DNA of 64,000 nucleotides from positions 1,922,001 to 1,986,000 of the forward strand of contig NZ_CP039371.1 in assembly GCF_005080685.1 (NCBI RefSeq), given 5' to 3'. The DNA is from Pseudomonas putida (lineage in GTDB: Bacteria; Pseudomonadota; Gammaproteobacteria; Pseudomonadales; Pseudomonadaceae). This document shows, piece by piece, positions 50,701-62,513 of this stretch (within the stretch, counting starts at the first letter, position 1; each line of letters starts with the position of its first letter). Made by a program: the position numbers and the translations under genes. The notes beneath the pieces are model-generated. The model was not told the DNA's origin. It saw only the letters and a list, made by a program, of their open reading frames with translations, and made no database searches.

Positions 50701-53700
50701 TCAGCGCCGCCCTGGGTGACGCTGCCGGTTTCGAGGTGATGTTCAACCACCTGCAACGCGACAGCAGCGCCCTGCGCCGTCTGCCCGGGTTGTTCGCCGA
50801 AGAGCTGCCGTGGCATAGCCGCGAGGCCAAGTTCGACCTGCAGTTGCACAGCGAGCAGGACACCCAGGGCCGCCTGCGGGTGTCCTTCGACTACGCCGAG
50901 GCGCTGTTCGAGGCAAGCACCATCCAGCGTCTTTGCGGGCATTTCGTGACCCTGCTGGAGCAGCTGTGCGCCGAACCTCGCCAGCCAGTCGGCGATATCG
51001 TCATGCTGGATGAGCGCCAGTTGGCCCAGCAACAGGCCTGGGGCAGCAACCCCGGTGCCGAGGTGGACTGGCTGTTGCCGGCACGCCTGGCCCAGCAAGC
51101 GGCCAAGCGCCCAACCCAGACTGCCGTGATGGCTGGCGACCAGGCGCTGACCTACGCCGACCTGGACCGGGCGGCCAACGCCCTGGCCCTGCGCCTTCGT
51201 GAGCAGGGCGTTGGCCCGGAAGTGCGCGTCGGCCTGCTGGGCGAGCGTTCCCTGGCCACGATGGTCGCCCTCGTGGCCATCGCCAAGGCCGGCGGTGTGT
51301 ACGTGCCGCTGGACCCCGACTACCCCGAGCAACGTCTGCGGTTCATGCTCCAGGACAGCGGCATTGTGTTGCTGCTGGGTCAGCAAGCCTTGCTCGATCG
51401 CTTCGCCGGGCAAACCGGCTTCGCCACCTTGGCCCTCGATGGCGTGGCCAGTGGCCCGGGCGTCAGCGAGGGGCCAGCGTCGAACCTGCACCCGGACAAC
51501 CTCGCCTACGTGATCTACACCTCCGGTTCCACCGGCCAGCCCAAGGGCGTGGGTGTCAGCCATGCCGCCCTGGCCGAGCGCCTGGCGTGGATGCAGCGCG
51601 AGTACGGCATCGACGAACGTGACGTGCTGCTGCAAAAAGCTTCGCTTAGTTTCGACGTATCGCTCTGGGAGTGCTTCCTGCCGCTGATCGCCGGCAGCCG
51701 TCTGGCCCTGGCCGGCGAAGGCGATCATCGCGACCCGCGGCGCCTGGTGGCCTTGGTCCGCGAGCATGGCGTGACGGTGCTGCACTTCGTGCCGCCGTTG
51801 CTGCAACTGTTCATCGAAGAGCCCGAGGTGGAGCAATGCAGCAGCCTGCGCCAACTGTTCAGCGGCGGTGAAACGCTGCCGGCCGACGTGTGTCGTCGCG
51901 TCCAGCAGCGCCTGCCTGGCGTGGCCCTGCACAACCGTTACGGCCCGACCGAAAGCGCCATCAACATCACCCACTGGCCATGTGCCGACGCCGAAGCCGG
52001 TGCGCGCGTGCCCATTGGCCGCCCGCTGAGCAATGCCGTGGTGCAGGTCCGCGACGCTGGCTGGCACGTCGCGCCTGCCGGTGCTCAGGGTGAACTGCTG
52101 CTGGGCGGCAATGCCCTGGCCCGTGGCTACCTGGGGCAACCGGGCCTGACCGCGGCGCGCTTCCTGCCCGCCGAAGGTGGCGGGCGCCTGTACCGCAGTG
52201 GCGACCTGGCGCGTTGGCGCCACGACGGTGCCCTGGAGTACCTGGGGCGTGTGGATGAGCAGGTCAAGCTGCGCGGCGTGCGCATCGAGATCGAGGAAAT
52301 CCGCAACCTCCTGCTGGAGCAGCCGGGCGTGCGTCAGGCCGCCGTGGTGCTGGGCGAGGGCGCCGGCGGCGGTCAACTGCTGGGCTACCTGGTGCTCGAA
52401 GGCGAGGAGCCGCCAGCGGCGCTGGCCGCGCGCATGCGCGATGCGCTGCTGCAACGCCTGCCCGAAGCGATGGTGCCCGCGCACTTCCTGCGCCTGGCTG
52501 CGTTGCCACTGGGGCCCACTGGCAAGCTCGACCGCCGCGCCTTGCCGCAGCCGGATGTCAGCCTGCGCGAGTACCGCGCCCCGCGCGATGCCTGCGAACG
52601 TGAACTGGCGGCCATCTGGGCGCAGGTACTGGAGGTGGAGCGCGTCGGCCTGGACGATGATTTCTTCGCCCTGGGCGGCCACTCGCTGTTGGCTACCCGC
52701 ATCGTCTCCCGCGCCCGTCAGGCCCTGGGCGTGGACCTGCCGCTGCGCAGCCTGTTCGAGTCGCGCCGGCTGGAAGCCTTTGCTGCCTGGGTGGCCCGCG
52801 CCAAGGCCGAAGGCCAGGTGGATCAACAGGGCGCCATCGCCCTGGTCGACCGTCGGCAGCGCGTGGCGCTGTCATATTCGCAGCAGCGCATGTGGTTCCT
52901 CTGGCAGCTCGACCCACAAAGCCCTGCCTACAACGTTGGCGGCATGGCGCGTTTGCGCGGCGCGCTGCACGTGGACAGCTTCGAGCGTGCCCTGCAAGCC
53001 TTGATTCACCGGCATGAAAGCCTGCGCACCACGTTCCCGTCCGAGGACGGCAAGCCCTGGCAGCAGGTTTCCAGTCGCTCCGATGTGGCCATGCAATGGC
53101 TGGACATCAGCGCCCAGGCCCCGGCCGAGCGCGAAGCGAGCATCGCCCGACTGGCCGACGAACAGGCCCATGCTCCTTTCGACCTCGAGCGCGGCCCGCT
53201 GTTGCGGGTGTGCCTGGTCAAGAGCGGCGAAAGCGAGCACCACCTGCTGCTGACCCTGCACCACATCGTCACCGAAGGCTGGGCCATGGATATCTTCGCC
53301 CGCGAACTGGGCGCCCTGTACGAGGCCTTCGTCGACGACCGCGAATCGCCTCTGGCGCCGCTGCCGGTGCAATACCTGGACTACAGCGCCTGGCACCGTG
53401 GCTGGCTGGAAGGCGGCGAGATGCAGCGTCAGCTCGATTACTGGCGTGCGCAGCTGGGGGGTGAGCAACCTCTCCTGGCACTGCCCAGCGACCGCCCGCG
53501 TCCGGCAGTGCAGAGCCACCATGGCGAACTGTATCGCTTCGACCTCGATGAGCGACTGGCCCAGCAGGTGAGCCGTTTCAACAGCGAGCGCGGTCTCACC
53601 CTGTTCATGACCATGACCGCCGCGCTGTCGGTGCTGCTGTACCGCTACAGCGGCCAGGACGACCTGCGCATCGGGGTGCCGCTGGCCAACCGCATCCGCC

Positions 53701-56700
53701 CGGAAAGCGAAGGGCTGATCGGTGCGTTCCTCAACACCCAGGTGCTGCGCATCCGCCCCCATGGGCAGATGAGCGTCGACGAGCTGCTGGCCCAGGTCCG
53801 GCAAGTCGCCGTCGACGGCCAGTCGCACCAGGACATCCCGTTCGATCACCTGGTCGAAGCCTTGCAACCCGAGCGAAGCGCTGCCTGGAACCCGTTGTTC
53901 CAGGTGATGTGCAACGTGCAGCGCTGGGAGTTCCAGCAGCAGCGCGAGCTGGCGGGTGGGGTGAAGGTGGACTACCTGGTCAACGACGCCCGTGCGACCA
54001 AGTTCGACCTCAACCTGGAGGTCACCGACTTCGACGAACAGCTGCGCTGCTGCCTGACGTACAGTACCGACCTGTTCGATGAGGCGCGTATCGCCATCAT
54101 GGCCGAGCACTGGCAGCAACTGCTGCGCGCCATGCTCGCCGACCCGCAGCAAGCCTTGAGCGAACTGCCGCTGCTGGCCGAGCACGAACGCCTGGCGCTG
54201 CTCGCCGCAGGTCGCGGCGATGCGCCGGTGGTCCAGGCAGAAAGCGTCCATGGGTTGTTCCAGCGCCAGGCGCTGGCGACCCCGAACGGCCTGGCAGTGA
54301 CCTGTGCCGGTCGCTCCCTGAGCTATGCCCAGCTCAATGCCCAGGCCAACCGCTTGGCCCATCGCCTGATCGAACTGGGCGTCGGCCCAGAGGTTCGCGT
54401 GGGCCTGGCCCTACGGCGCTCGGTGGACCTGGTGGTGGGCCTGCTGGCCATCCTCAAGGCGGGTGGCGCCTACGTCCCGTTGGATCCCGAGTACCCCAAC
54501 GAACGCCTGCGCTACATGATCGAGGACAGCGGCGTTGCCGTGCTGCTGGGTCATGACGAACTGCTGCAACAGGGGGCGCTGCCGGCCGATGTCCAGGCCT
54601 GGAGCCTGGAGCAGGATCTCGCCGCGCTGGCGGCTTATCCCGACGCCAACCCGGTCGAGCGCTCTGCGCCTGGGCACCTGGCGTACATGATCTACACCTC
54701 CGGCTCCACCGGCTTGCCCAAGGGCGTGGCCGTGGACCAAGGCCCGTTGGCCATGCACTGCCTGGCGGTGGGCAAACTGTTCGGCACCACACCGGCCGAT
54801 TGCGAACTGCATTTCTATTCCATCAACTTCGACGCCGCCAGCGAGCGCCTGCTGGTGCCGCTGCTGTTCGGCGCCCATGTGGTACTGCGCGAACAGGGCC
54901 AGTGGGACGCAGAGGCCATCTGCGCGCTGATCCGCACCCACGGCATCAACGTGCTGGGCTTCACCCCCAGCTATGGCGGCCAACTGGCGCAGTGGTTGAG
55001 CAGCCGCGACGAACGCCTGCCGGTACGCCTGTGCATCACCGGTGGCGAGGCGCTGACCCCGGAGCATGTGCACGCCCTGCGTGCAACGTTCGCCCCGCAA
55101 ACCCTGTTCAACGCCTACGGCCCGACCGAGACCGTGGTCATGCCGACTGCCTGCGCCGTGGCCGACATGCTGGCCGAAGATGTGGTCAACGTACCCATCG
55201 GCCGGGTGGTCGGTGCTCGCCAGCTGCACGTGCTGGATGCCGACCTGGCGCAGGTGCCCGCTGGCGCCACCGGTGAGCTGTACGTCGGTGGCCAGGGCCT
55301 TGCCCGTGGCTACCATGGCCGCGCCGGGCTGAACGCCGAACGCTTCGTCGCCGACCCCTTCGATACCGCTGGCGGTGGCCGCCTGTACCGTACTGGCGAC
55401 CTGGTGCGCCAGCGCGGCGATGGTCAGTTGGAATACCTGGGCCGCATCGATCATCAGGTCAAGGTACGGGGTTTCCGCATCGAACTGGGCGAAATCGAAG
55501 CGCGCCTGCAGGCTCACGACAAGGTGCGCGAAGCCGTGGTGCTGGCCGTCGACGGGCCGTCGGGCAAGCAACTGGCAGGCTACCTGCTGGCAGCAGCCGA
55601 TCTGGACCTGGAGCAGGTGCGTGCGCACCTGCACGCCGGCCTGCCCGAGCACATGGTGCCCGCGCACCTGATGGTGCTCGAGCGATTCCCCCTGACCGCC
55701 AACGGCAAGCTCGACCGACGTGCCTTGCCCGCCCCGGACTTCAGCGCCAGCCAGCACAGCTATGCCGCGCCGGGCAGCGAGGTCGAGCGCGGCCTGGTGG
55801 AGGTCTGGCAGGGCGTGCTGGGCGCCGCCCGAGTGGGTATCGACGACAACTTCTTCGCCTTGGGCGGCGACTCGATCCTGTCCATCCAGGTGGTCAGCCG
55901 CGCCCGTCAGGCGGGTATCCACTTCACCGCCAAGGACCTGTTCCAGCACCAGACCGTGCGCACCCTGGCCGCAGTTGCCAGCCAGAGCCAGCAGGTCAGC
56001 ATCGACCAAGGCCCGGTCACCGGGGCCAGTGCGCTGACGCCGATCCAGCATTGGTTCTTCGACCAGGACCTGGTGACACCGCAGCATTGGAACCAGTCGT
56101 TGCTGCTGGGCGCCGAACAGCCTTTGCAGGCCGAGCTGCTGGAGCAGGCCCTGCAAGCGCTGGTCAGCCATCACGATGCCCTGCGCCTGCGTTTCGCCGC
56201 CGATGACGACGGCCAGTGGCAGGCCCACTACGCGGCCATCGATGCGGGCCAAGCACTGCTTTGGCAGCGCCAGGCCGACACCGCCGAACAGCGTCTGGCA
56301 GTGTTCGAGCAGGCCCAGCGCAGCCTTGACCTGCACCAGGGGCCGCTGCTGCGCGGCGTACTGGTACCGGGCGATCAGCCGCGCCTGTTGCTGGCGATCC
56401 ACCACCTGGTGGTCGATGGCGTGTCCTGGCGCGTGCTGCTCGAAGACCTGCAAACGGCCTACCGCCAGTTGGAACAGGGCCAGGCCATCGAGCTCCCGGT
56501 CAAGACCAGTGCGGTGCGCGATTGGGCCCAACGCCTGGGCGCCTACGCCACCGGCGAGTCTCTGCGCGAGGAACTGGGCTGGTGGCAAGGCCAGTTGCGC
56601 AGTGCGCCAATCGACCTGCCGCGGGATTTCACCGGCAATCCCAACCTGGAGCGTGACGCCCGCAGCGTCAGCCTCACCCTGGGCGCCGAGGCCACTCGCC

Positions 56701-59700
56701 AGTTGCTGCAAGAGGCGCCGCTGGCCTACCGCGCGCGGGTCGAAGACCTGCTGCTCACCGCCCTGGCCCAGACGCTGTGCGCCTGGACCGGTCAACCGTC
56801 GGCCTTGGTGCAACTGGAAGGCCACGGCCGTGAAGCGCTGTTCGACGAGTTGGACCTGAGCCGCAGCGTGGGTTGGTTCACCAGCGCCTATCCGCTGCAG
56901 CTGACCCCGGCCAGCGCCCTCGGCGACAGCCTCAAGGCCATCAAGGAACAACTGCGTGATGTCCCGCACAAGGGCCTGGGCCACGGCGTACTGCGTTACC
57001 TGGCCGACCCTGTGAGCCGTTCTGCCATGGCGGCCTTGCCCGAGGCGCGCATCACCTTCAACTACCTGGGCCAGTTCGACCAGGGCTTCGCCGACGGCGC
57101 CTTGTTCCGCCCGCTGTCCGAGGCCGGTGGCGCGCAGCACAGCGGTGACGCCGCCCTTGCCAACTGGCTGAGCGTCGACGGCCAGGTGTACGGCGGCGAG
57201 CTGACCCTGCGCTGGACCTACAGCGACCAGCTGTTCCGCCCCGAGACCATCGAGCAACTGGCGCAGACCTACCAGCGCACCCTGCACGCCCTGATCGAGC
57301 ATTGCCTGCAACCCGAGGCCGGTGGCATCACGCCGTCGGACTTCCCCTTGGCGCGGCTCGACCAGGCCCAGCTCGACGCCTTGCCGCTGGCCTCCAGCGC
57401 CATCGAGGACGTGTTCCCGCTGACGCCGATGCAGGAAGGGTTGCTGTTGCACACGCTGCTGGAGCCCGGCACCGGCATCTACTTCATGCAGGACCGCTAC
57501 AGCATCGACAGTGCGCTGGACGTCGAGCGCTTCGACCGCGCCTGGCGCGCCGTGGTGGCCCGCCATGAAGCCCTGCGCGCCTCGTTCTGCTGGAACACCG
57601 GCGAGCAGATGCTGCAGATCATCCACCGCGGTGACGGCGATGGGGTCGAGTTCCTGGATTGGAGCGCGTTGCCTGCCGACCAGCATGAAGCGCGTTTGCA
57701 GGCCATGCTGGAGCGTGAGCGCCTGGCTGGCTTCGAGTTGCTCGAGCGCCCACCCCTGCACCTGCGCCTGATTCGCCTGGCGCCGGAGCAGCACTGGTTC
57801 ATCATGAGCAATCACCACATCCTCATCGACGCCTGGTGCCGGTCGATCATGATGGGCGACTTCCTGGCCATCTACACAGCCTTGGAGCAGGGCAGCGAAG
57901 CCCGCCTGGCGACACCGCCGCGCTATCGCGAATTCATCGCCTGGCTGCACCATCAAGGGCTGGAGACCTCGCAACAGTACTGGCGCCAGACCTTGGCCGG
58001 TTTTGCCCGTCCAACTTACATCCCCAGCGACCGGCCAATCCTCCACGACAACGGCGGCATGCTGGTGGGCGACCTGCACAGCCGCCTGTTGCCCGAGCAG
58101 GGGGCACGGTTGCGCGAGCTGGCACAGGCCCACCAGTTGACCGTCAACACCTTCGCCCAGGCGGCCTGGGCGCTGGTGCTGCGCCGCTACAGCGGCGAGC
58201 GCGACGTGCTGTTCGGCGTTACCGTGGCCGGTCGCCCGGCCAGCCTGCCGCAGATGCAGCAATGCGTCGGCTTGTTCATCAACAGCATCCCGCTGCGCGT
58301 GGGCATGCCGGCCCCCGGCGAGAAGCTCAGCGTGCGCCAGTGGCTGCAGCAGCTGTTCGAGCGCAACCTGGCGCTGCGCGAGCATGAGCACCTGCCGCTG
58401 GTGAGCATCCAGGAGTGCAGTGAGCTGCCCAAGGGCCAGGCGCTGTTCGACAGCTTGTTCGTGTTCGAGAATGCCCCGGTGGACGCCACCGTGCTCGAAG
58501 GCGCCGAAGGCCTGAACGCCAAGTCCGGCTCTGGCCGAACCCACACCAACTATCCGCTGACCGTGGTCTGCTACCCCGGTGACGACCTGGGCCTGCACCT
58601 GTCCTACGATCGTCGATTCTTCGAGGTGGCGACCATCGAGCGCCTGCTGGCTGATTTCCAGCGCCTGCTGCTGGCCTTGGCCGATGGCTTCGAGGGCGAC
58701 CTGGATGCCTTGCCGCTGTTGGCCGAGGACGAGCGCCGGTCGGTCCTTCTGGACTGCAACCAGAGCGCCCGCGAGTACCCGCTGCAACAGGGCTACGTGC
58801 CGCTGTTCGAAGCCCGTGTGGCCGCTCACCCCGAGCGCATCGCCGCCGCCTGCCTGGATGAGCAGTGGCGCTACGCCGAGCTGGACCGCTACGCCAATCG
58901 CCTGGGCCACGCCCTGCTGGCGGCCGGCTTGCAGCCCGACTCGCCGGTTGCGCTGTTGGCCGAGCGCGGCCTGCCGCTGCTGGGCATGATCGTCGGCACC
59001 CTGAAAGCCGGTGCGGGCTACCTGCCGCTGGACCCTGCGCACCCGCACCAACGCCTGGCGGGCATCGTCCAGCGCAGCTGCGCACCGGTGCTGGTGTGCA
59101 GCGCCGAGTGCGAGGCGCAGGCCCGCTTGCTGCTCGATGAGCTTGGAGACGCGGCTGTGCGTCCGCGGCTGTTGGTCTGGGACCAGGTGCAAGCCGGGGA
59201 GGGTAGCGATACCGCGCCGGGTATCGGCGTCAGCGGCCAGCACCTGGCCTATGTGATCTACACCTCCGGCTCTACCGGTGTGCCCAAGGGCGTGGCCGTG
59301 CATCAGGCCGGCATGCTCAACAACCAGCTGAGCAAGGTGCCTTACCTGGCGCTGGACGAGCACGACGTGATCGCCCAGACCGCTTCCCAGAGCTTCGACA
59401 TCTCCGTGTGGCAGTTCCTCACCGCTGCCCTGTGCGGGGCACGGGTGCAGATCGTGCCGGACGCCATCGCCCACGACCCGGCGGCGTTGCTCGGGCATGT
59501 CCGCGACACCGGCATCACCGTGCTGGAAAGCGTGCCGTCGTTGATCCAGGGCCTGCTGGCCGAACCAGCCGGCGCACTGGACGGCCTGCGCTGGATGTTG
59601 CCCACCGGCGAAGCCATGCCCCCGGCCCTGGCGCGCCAGTGGCTGCAGACCTACCCGGCGGTGCCGCTGGTGAACGCCTACGGGCCGGCCGAGTGCAGCG

Positions 59701-60611
59701 ACGACGTGGCGCTGTTCAAGGTCGACGAAGCCTCCGCCGCCGGCAGCTACCTGCCGATCGGCACCCCGACCGACAACAACCTGCTGTACCTGCTGGGCGA
59801 TGACCTGTCGCCCGTGCCGCTGCTGGCCGACGCCGAACTGTTCATCGCCGGCACCGGTGTTGGCCGAGGCTACCTGGCGGATCCTGCGCGCACTGCTGCA
59901 AGCTTCCTGCCCAACCCCTTCGGCGCCCCAGGCGAGCGCCTGTACCGCACTGGCGACCTGGCGCGGCGGCGGGTCGACGGGGTGCTGGAGTATGTCGGCC
60001 GGGTCGACCACCAGGTGAAGATCCGTGGCTATCGCATCGAACTGGGCGAAATCGAAGCGCGCCTGCGCGAGCTGCCCCAGGTCCGCGACGCTGCCGTGGC
60101 CGCCCAGCAGGCTGCGACCGGGCACTACCTGGTGGGCTACGTGGTGGGCTGCGAGGACTGGCAGGCCATCAAGCAACACCTGGCCCAGACCCTGCCCGAG
60201 TACATGGTGCCGCGCCATTGGCAGGCCATGCAGCAGTTGCCGCTCAACGCCAACGGCAAGCTCGACCGCAAGGCCTTGCCGGCCCTGGCGTTCGGCACGG
60301 CGCTGCATTACCAGGCACCGTCCAGCGACCTGGAGCGCACCCTGGCCGAGATCTGGGCCCAGGTGCTGGGCACCGAGCGGGTGGGCGTCACCGACAACTT
60401 CTTCGACCTCGGCGGGCACTCGCTGCTTGCCACCCAGATCGCCTCGCGGGTGCAGCAGGCGCTGCAGCGCACGGTGCCGCTGCGGGCGATGTTCGAGTGC
60501 AGCACGGTGCAGGAGCTGGCAGCGCACATCGAGGCATTGGACGGCAGCGCACTGGACGAGCAGAAGGTCAGCCGTATCGATGACCTGATGGCGCGTCTGG
60601 AGGCGCTGTGA
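47745..60611 (+). CDS. pvdL: PvdL, pyoverdine chromophore NRPS
   Basis: 4288 aa from the start [15 protein letters not shown]; the frame opens at 47679 but the extra 22 residues are not family-like. Domains (residues): acyl-AMP ligase 1-575, carrier Ser607; module 2 C 655-1090, A 1100-1590, T Ser1647; module 3 C 1690-2130, A 2150-2640, T Ser2710, epimerase 2755-3190; module 4 C 3210-3640, A 3660-4150, T Ser4226. No thioesterase. This is the architecture of PvdL, which loads a fatty acid and builds acyl-Glu-D-Tyr-Dab. The third A domain pocket reads D-I-W-E-L-T-A-D-D-K by hand alignment, a Dab type. Active-site HHxxxD motifs of all C and E domains are intact. It acts in the cytoplasm on the inner membrane siderosome. 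Confidence 0.93.
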   Translation: MATTFERPTSLAHALMRHAARQPEAPALRFLDGHSDDGLLLSYGQLDARARAIAAAIAQRTGRGERALLLLPSGPDYVAGFFACLYTGVIAVPAYPPESMRPQHLERLVSIIDDAEPSVILTTAELLPTLRDSGLAMPGLLAVDEIQDAPPFAGELPQPQDIAFLQYTSGSTSTPKGVQVSHGNLEANAWLIRQGYGIDDGEVIVSWLPLYHDMGLIGGLLQGIYSGVMVVLMSPQYFLERPLRWLDAISRFGGTISGGPDFAYRLCHERIAQSKLAGLDLSRWRVAFSGAELIRQDSLDDFAARFVSCGFEPKAFLASYGLAEATLFVSGSRPGQGIDALQLDAEALAANRAVPGIGAQLLSCGWPQPEHEVQILDPLTQSVLADGEVGEICSTGPSVAQGYWRNPEASARAFVVRNGQTWLRTGDLGFMHAGQLYVSGRLKDMLIIRGQNLYPQDIERTVETRIEAVRKGRVAVFALQHEGAESFGIAAEVGRRAQKQQPLEQLIEQVRAQVADVHRETPAVVLLLEPGSLPKTSSGKLQRSACAAQWRDGSLACVAHWQAGQASTVSAPVAQDLPAQVHNLWRETLKLDALEPGASFFSQGGNSIQAIQMIAELRDELGIDLSLRTLYEAPTLEAFTAQVQALARGEQPEPPIARVPGQPVPLSAAQSRLWFLWQLQPNSAAYNVPGGLRLRGELDRAALERAFQALVQRHEALRSYFFEEDGVALQQIADTADFSVYHDDLRDVAPDQRGALAQAIVSQEASTPFDLQEGALLRVRLVQVDEQDHLLLVTVHHIVADGWSFAIVLDEFARLYADAGATLPALPINHGDYLAWLHARVTDQAPSLAYWQAQLGGEREALVLPLDHARSLTPSAARRLSVNLPAKLCEQVAATAKAQGVSTFMLMLAAYQVLLHRYTGQTDIRVGVPSATREHRHAQGLVGFFINTQVLRSEVDGRAGFDALLASVRSTVLDAHAHQVLDYEQVSAALGDAAGFEVMFNHLQRDSSALRRLPGLFAEELPWHSREAKFDLQLHSEQDTQGRLRVSFDYAEALFEASTIQRLCGHFVTLLEQLCAEPRQPVGDIVMLDERQLAQQQAWGSNPGAEVDWLLPARLAQQAAKRPTQTAVMAGDQALTYADLDRAANALALRLREQGVGPEVRVGLLGERSLATMVALVAIAKAGGVYVPLDPDYPEQRLRFMLQDSGIVLLLGQQALLDRFAGQTGFATLALDGVASGPGVSEGPASNLHPDNLAYVIYTSGSTGQPKGVGVSHAALAERLAWMQREYGIDERDVLLQKASLSFDVSLWECFLPLIAGSRLALAGEGDHRDPRRLVALVREHGVTVLHFVPPLLQLFIEEPEVEQCSSLRQLFSGGETLPADVCRRVQQRLPGVALHNRYGPTESAINITHWPCADAEAGARVPIGRPLSNAVVQVRDAGWHVAPAGAQGELLLGGNALARGYLGQPGLTAARFLPAEGGGRLYRSGDLARWRHDGALEYLGRVDEQVKLRGVRIEIEEIRNLLLEQPGVRQAAVVLGEGAGGGQLLGYLVLEGEEPPAALAARMRDALLQRLPEAMVPAHFLRLAALPLGPTGKLDRRALPQPDVSLREYRAPRDACERELAAIWAQVLEVERVGLDDDFFALGGHSLLATRIVSRARQALGVDLPLRSLFESRRLEAFAAWVARAKAEGQVDQQGAIALVDRRQRVALSYSQQRMWFLWQLDPQSPAYNVGGMARLRGALHVDSFERALQALIHRHESLRTTFPSEDGKPWQQVSSRSDVAMQWLDISAQAPAEREASIARLADEQAHAPFDLERGPLLRVCLVKSGESEHHLLLTLHHIVTEGWAMDIFARELGALYEAFVDDRESPLAPLPVQYLDYSAWHRGWLEGGEMQRQLDYWRAQLGGEQPLLALPSDRPRPAVQSHHGELYRFDLDERLAQQVSRFNSERGLTLFMTMTAALSVLLYRYSGQDDLRIGVPLANRIRPESEGLIGAFLNTQVLRIRPHGQMSVDELLAQVRQVAVDGQSHQDIPFDHLVEALQPERSAAWNPLFQVMCNVQRWEFQQQRELAGGVKVDYLVNDARATKFDLNLEVTDFDEQLRCCLTYSTDLFDEARIAIMAEHWQQLLRAMLADPQQALSELPLLAEHERLALLAAGRGDAPVVQAESVHGLFQRQALATPNGLAVTCAGRSLSYAQLNAQANRLAHRLIELGVGPEVRVGLALRRSVDLVVGLLAILKAGGAYVPLDPEYPNERLRYMIEDSGVAVLLGHDELLQQGALPADVQAWSLEQDLAALAAYPDANPVERSAPGHLAYMIYTSGSTGLPKGVAVDQGPLAMHCLAVGKLFGTTPADCELHFYSINFDAASERLLVPLLFGAHVVLREQGQWDAEAICALIRTHGINVLGFTPSYGGQLAQWLSSRDERLPVRLCITGGEALTPEHVHALRATFAPQTLFNAYGPTETVVMPTACAVADMLAEDVVNVPIGRVVGARQLHVLDADLAQVPAGATGELYVGGQGLARGYHGRAGLNAERFVADPFDTAGGGRLYRTGDLVRQRGDGQLEYLGRIDHQVKVRGFRIELGEIEARLQAHDKVREAVVLAVDGPSGKQLAGYLLAAADLDLEQVRAHLHAGLPEHMVPAHLMVLERFPLTANGKLDRRALPAPDFSASQHSYAAPGSEVERGLVEVWQGVLGAARVGIDDNFFALGGDSILSIQVVSRARQAGIHFTAKDLFQHQTVRTLAAVASQSQQVSIDQGPVTGASALTPIQHWFFDQDLVTPQHWNQSLLLGAEQPLQAELLEQALQALVSHHDALRLRFAADDDGQWQAHYAAIDAGQALLWQRQADTAEQRLAVFEQAQRSLDLHQGPLLRGVLVPGDQPRLLLAIHHLVVDGVSWRVLLEDLQTAYRQLEQGQAIELPVKTSAVRDWAQRLGAYATGESLREELGWWQGQLRSAPIDLPRDFTGNPNLERDARSVSLTLGAEATRQLLQEAPLAYRARVEDLLLTALAQTLCAWTGQPSALVQLEGHGREALFDELDLSRSVGWFTSAYPLQLTPASALGDSLKAIKEQLRDVPHKGLGHGVLRYLADPVSRSAMAALPEARITFNYLGQFDQGFADGALFRPLSEAGGAQHSGDAALANWLSVDGQVYGGELTLRWTYSDQLFRPETIEQLAQTYQRTLHALIEHCLQPEAGGITPSDFPLARLDQAQLDALPLASSAIEDVFPLTPMQEGLLLHTLLEPGTGIYFMQDRYSIDSALDVERFDRAWRAVVARHEALRASFCWNTGEQMLQIIHRGDGDGVEFLDWSALPADQHEARLQAMLERERLAGFELLERPPLHLRLIRLAPEQHWFIMSNHHILIDAWCRSIMMGDFLAIYTALEQGSEARLATPPRYREFIAWLHHQGLETSQQYWRQTLAGFARPTYIPSDRPILHDNGGMLVGDLHSRLLPEQGARLRELAQAHQLTVNTFAQAAWALVLRRYSGERDVLFGVTVAGRPASLPQMQQCVGLFINSIPLRVGMPAPGEKLSVRQWLQQLFERNLALREHEHLPLVSIQECSELPKGQALFDSLFVFENAPVDATVLEGAEGLNAKSGSGRTHTNYPLTVVCYPGDDLGLHLSYDRRFFEVATIERLLADFQRLLLALADGFEGDLDALPLLAEDERRSVLLDCNQSAREYPLQQGYVPLFEARVAAHPERIAAACLDEQWRYAELDRYANRLGHALLAAGLQPDSPVALLAERGLPLLGMIVGTLKAGAGYLPLDPAHPHQRLAGIVQRSCAPVLVCSAECEAQARLLLDELGDAAVRPRLLVWDQVQAGEGSDTAPGIGVSGQHLAYVIYTSGSTGVPKGVAVHQAGMLNNQLSKVPYLALDEHDVIAQTASQSFDISVWQFLTAALCGARVQIVPDAIAHDPAALLGHVRDTGITVLESVPSLIQGLLAEPAGALDGLRWMLPTGEAMPPALARQWLQTYPAVPLVNAYGPAECSDDVALFKVDEASAAGSYLPIGTPTDNNLLYLLGDDLSPVPLLADAELFIAGTGVGRGYLADPARTAASFLPNPFGAPGERLYRTGDLARRRVDGVLEYVGRVDHQVKIRGYRIELGEIEARLRELPQVRDAAVAAQQAATGHYLVGYVVGCEDWQAIKQHLAQTLPEYMVPRHWQAMQQLPLNANGKLDRKALPALAFGTALHYQAPSSDLERTLAEIWAQVLGTERVGVTDNFFDLGGHSLLATQIASRVQQALQRTVPLRAMFECSTVQELAAHIEALDGSALDEQKVSRIDDLMARLEAL

Positions 60612-60634
60612 GGCTGACTGACTGTTTCAACGAA

Positions 60635-60654
60635 CCGGGCGCCGGAGCGCCCGG
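60635..60654 (+). other. Hairpin between pvdL and pvdH
   Basis: CCGGGCGC CGGA GCGCCCGG, an 8-bp perfect stem in the 85-bp gap, 24 bp past the pvdL stop. A loose T stretch (CTTTTTATCTTTT) follows 18 bases later, so it may weaken read-through into pvdH. Confidence 0.5.
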
Positions 60655-60696
60655 GCACTCCCTCGGCTTTTTATCTTTTCTCTCAGGAGCACAGCA

Positions 60697-62091
60697 ATGA
60701 GCACAGTGTTGGCCGAAAAACCTGGCATCGATGACGTCGTGGAAAAGGACTACCAGTTCGAGGACAACCCGATCCTGGCGCGTCAGAAACTGCAAGAGTC
60801 CAATGCCCGTAGCTATCCGCGTCGTATTCCGCTGGCGCTCAAGCGCGGCCGTGGCATCCACGTCGAAGACGTCGAGGGTCGCACCTTCATCGACTGCCTG
60901 GCCGGTGCTGGCACCTTGGCCTTGGGCCACAACCACCCTGTGGTGATCGACGCGATCCGTCAGGTGCTGGACGACGAGTTGCCGCTGCACACGCTGGACC
61001 TGAGCACCCCGGTCAAGGACCGTTTCGTCCAGGACCTGTTCGCGGTGCTGCCTCCGGCCTTCGTCAAGGATGCGAAGATCCAGTTCACCGGCCCTACCGG
61101 CACCGATGCCGTGGAAGCGGCCCTGAAGCTGGTGCGCATCGCCACCGGCCGCAGTACCGTCATCGCCTTCCAGGGCGGCTACCACGGCATGAGCCAGGGC
61201 GCCTTGAGCCTGATGGGCAACCTCAAGGCCAAGACGCCCCTCGGTGCGCTGCTCAGCCAGGGCGTGCAGTTCATGCCGTTCCCCTACGACTACCGCTGCC
61301 CGTTCGGCCTGGGTGGCCAGCAGGGCGTGGAGGTGAACCTGCGTTACCTGGACAACCTGCTCAACGATCCGGAGAGCGGTGTGCAGCCTCCTGCAGCGGT
61401 GATCGTCGAGGTGGTGCAGGGCGAGGGCGGTGTGGTCCCGGCGGCGGATGCGTGGCTGCGTGGCGTGCGTGAAATCACCGCACGCGCTGGCGTGGCCATG
61501 ATCGTCGACGAAATCCAGACCGGCTTTGGGCGTACCGGCAAGCTGTTCGCCTTCGAGCATGCCCATATCGTTCCTGATGTGGTGGTGCTGTCCAAGGCCA
61601 TCGGCGGCAGCCTGCCGCTGTCGGTGATGGTCTACCGCGACTGGCTCGACACCTGGCAACCCGGCGCCCACGCCGGCACTTTCCGCGGTAACCAGATGGC
61701 CATGGCCGCAGGCTCCGCGGTGATCCGCCATATCGAATCGCAGCGACTGGTCGATCACGCTGCCGACATGGGCCGGCGCCTGTACGAGCATCTGTCGGGC
61801 CTGCAACGCCACAACCCGCAACTGGGCGATGTGCGTGGGCGCGGGCTGATGTTGGGCGTCGAGGTCGTCGACCCCAACGGCACGCCTGACGCGCTGGGCC
61901 ATCCTCCAGCGGACCCGGCGCTGGCCAGCCGCATTCAGCGTGAATGCCTCAAGCGTGGGATGATCATCGAGTTGGGCGGGCGTCATGGCAGCGTGGTGAG
62001 GTTCTTGCCGCCGTTGATCATCACGGCGCAACAGATCGACGAGGTGGCGGGGATTTTTGAACGGGCGGTAGCGGCTTCGGTTGTTGGGTGA
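60697..62091 (+). CDS. pvdH: PvdH, L-2,4-diaminobutyrate:2-oxoglutarate aminotransferase
   Basis: 464 aa class III aminotransferase that makes DAB from aspartate semialdehyde for pyoverdine. Start [41 protein letters not shown], Asp in [19 protein letters not shown] Lys in [15 protein letters not shown]. Shine-Dalgarno CAGGAG. It is directly downstream of pvdL, whose last module uses DAB. The sequence is clearly different from the catabolic DoeD. Confidence 0.92.
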   Translation: MSTVLAEKPGIDDVVEKDYQFEDNPILARQKLQESNARSYPRRIPLALKRGRGIHVEDVEGRTFIDCLAGAGTLALGHNHPVVIDAIRQVLDDELPLHTLDLSTPVKDRFVQDLFAVLPPAFVKDAKIQFTGPTGTDAVEAALKLVRIATGRSTVIAFQGGYHGMSQGALSLMGNLKAKTPLGALLSQGVQFMPFPYDYRCPFGLGGQQGVEVNLRYLDNLLNDPESGVQPPAAVIVEVVQGEGGVVPAADAWLRGVREITARAGVAMIVDEIQTGFGRTGKLFAFEHAHIVPDVVVLSKAIGGSLPLSVMVYRDWLDTWQPGAHAGTFRGNQMAMAAGSAVIRHIESQRLVDHAADMGRRLYEHLSGLQRHNPQLGDVRGRGLMLGVEVVDPNGTPDALGHPPADPALASRIQRECLKRGMIIELGGRHGSVVRFLPPLIITAQQIDEVAGIFERAVAASVVG

Positions 62092-62130
62092 TTTTGGGTG
62101 GGGGTGCGCTGGAGTTGTGCAGTGCCGCTG

Positions 62131-62383
62131 AAATCGAGCGCCGCCCGCGCGGCGCTTCGCGGGACAAGCCCGCTCCCACATTTGTTGCAACGTGCCACGG
62201 TCTGTCAGGCCATGGTTGTTCGCCTTTGGGGCATTACGGTCAATCGGGGTGCGCCCGGGCGCCAACACAGATATCGCGCCGGCCCCCCAGGCTGACAATC
62301 ATGGCCTTTCAGACATGATTGGCCCGAAACAAATGTGGGAGCGGGCTTGTCCCGCGAAGCGCCGCGCGGGCGGCGCTCGATTT
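62131..62383. repeat. Perfect 56-bp inverted repeat (REP-based) between pvdH and the next NRPS
   Basis: Arms 62131-62186 and 62328-62383 are exact reverse complements; each includes a REP core (GGGAGCGGGCTTGTCCCGCG) extended by GC-rich sequence. A second imperfect inverted repeat (62201-62219 with 62295-62313, 16 of 19) lies in the 141-nt spacer. The 422-bp gap holds no gene. It likely separates the pvdL-pvdH transcript from the next gene. Confidence 0.85.
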
Positions 62384-62436
62384 GTGCGCCGCTACAACTC
62401 TCAAGCGCACACCCCGGCAGCCCCGCACCCCACCCA

Positions 62437-62460
62437 TAAATCAACCCGCCTGACATTCGT
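62437..62460 (+). promoter_or_regulatory. PvdS (iron-starvation) box
   Basis: TAAAT, 16 bases, CGT: an exact match to the promoter consensus used by PvdS for pyoverdine genes. It lies 54 bp before the NRPS start, after the inverted repeat. It supports the pyoverdine role of this gene. Confidence 0.78.
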
Positions 62461-62513
62461 CTTTGAGGTAACGACCGGGCCCGCCCCGCTTCCGATCCTC
62501 GAGGACGCATCGC

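Noticed and set aside
54411..60527. Minus-strand open frame of more than 2000 codons inside pvdL, with others at 49515-52826 and 52872-54362
   Set aside because: They mirror the GC-rich codon use of pvdL, show no domain, start or ribosome binding site, and pvdL is a certain gene.
3571..62383. CRISPR array
   Set aside because: The recurring palindromes are scattered REP elements without regular spacers, and no cas gene is present.
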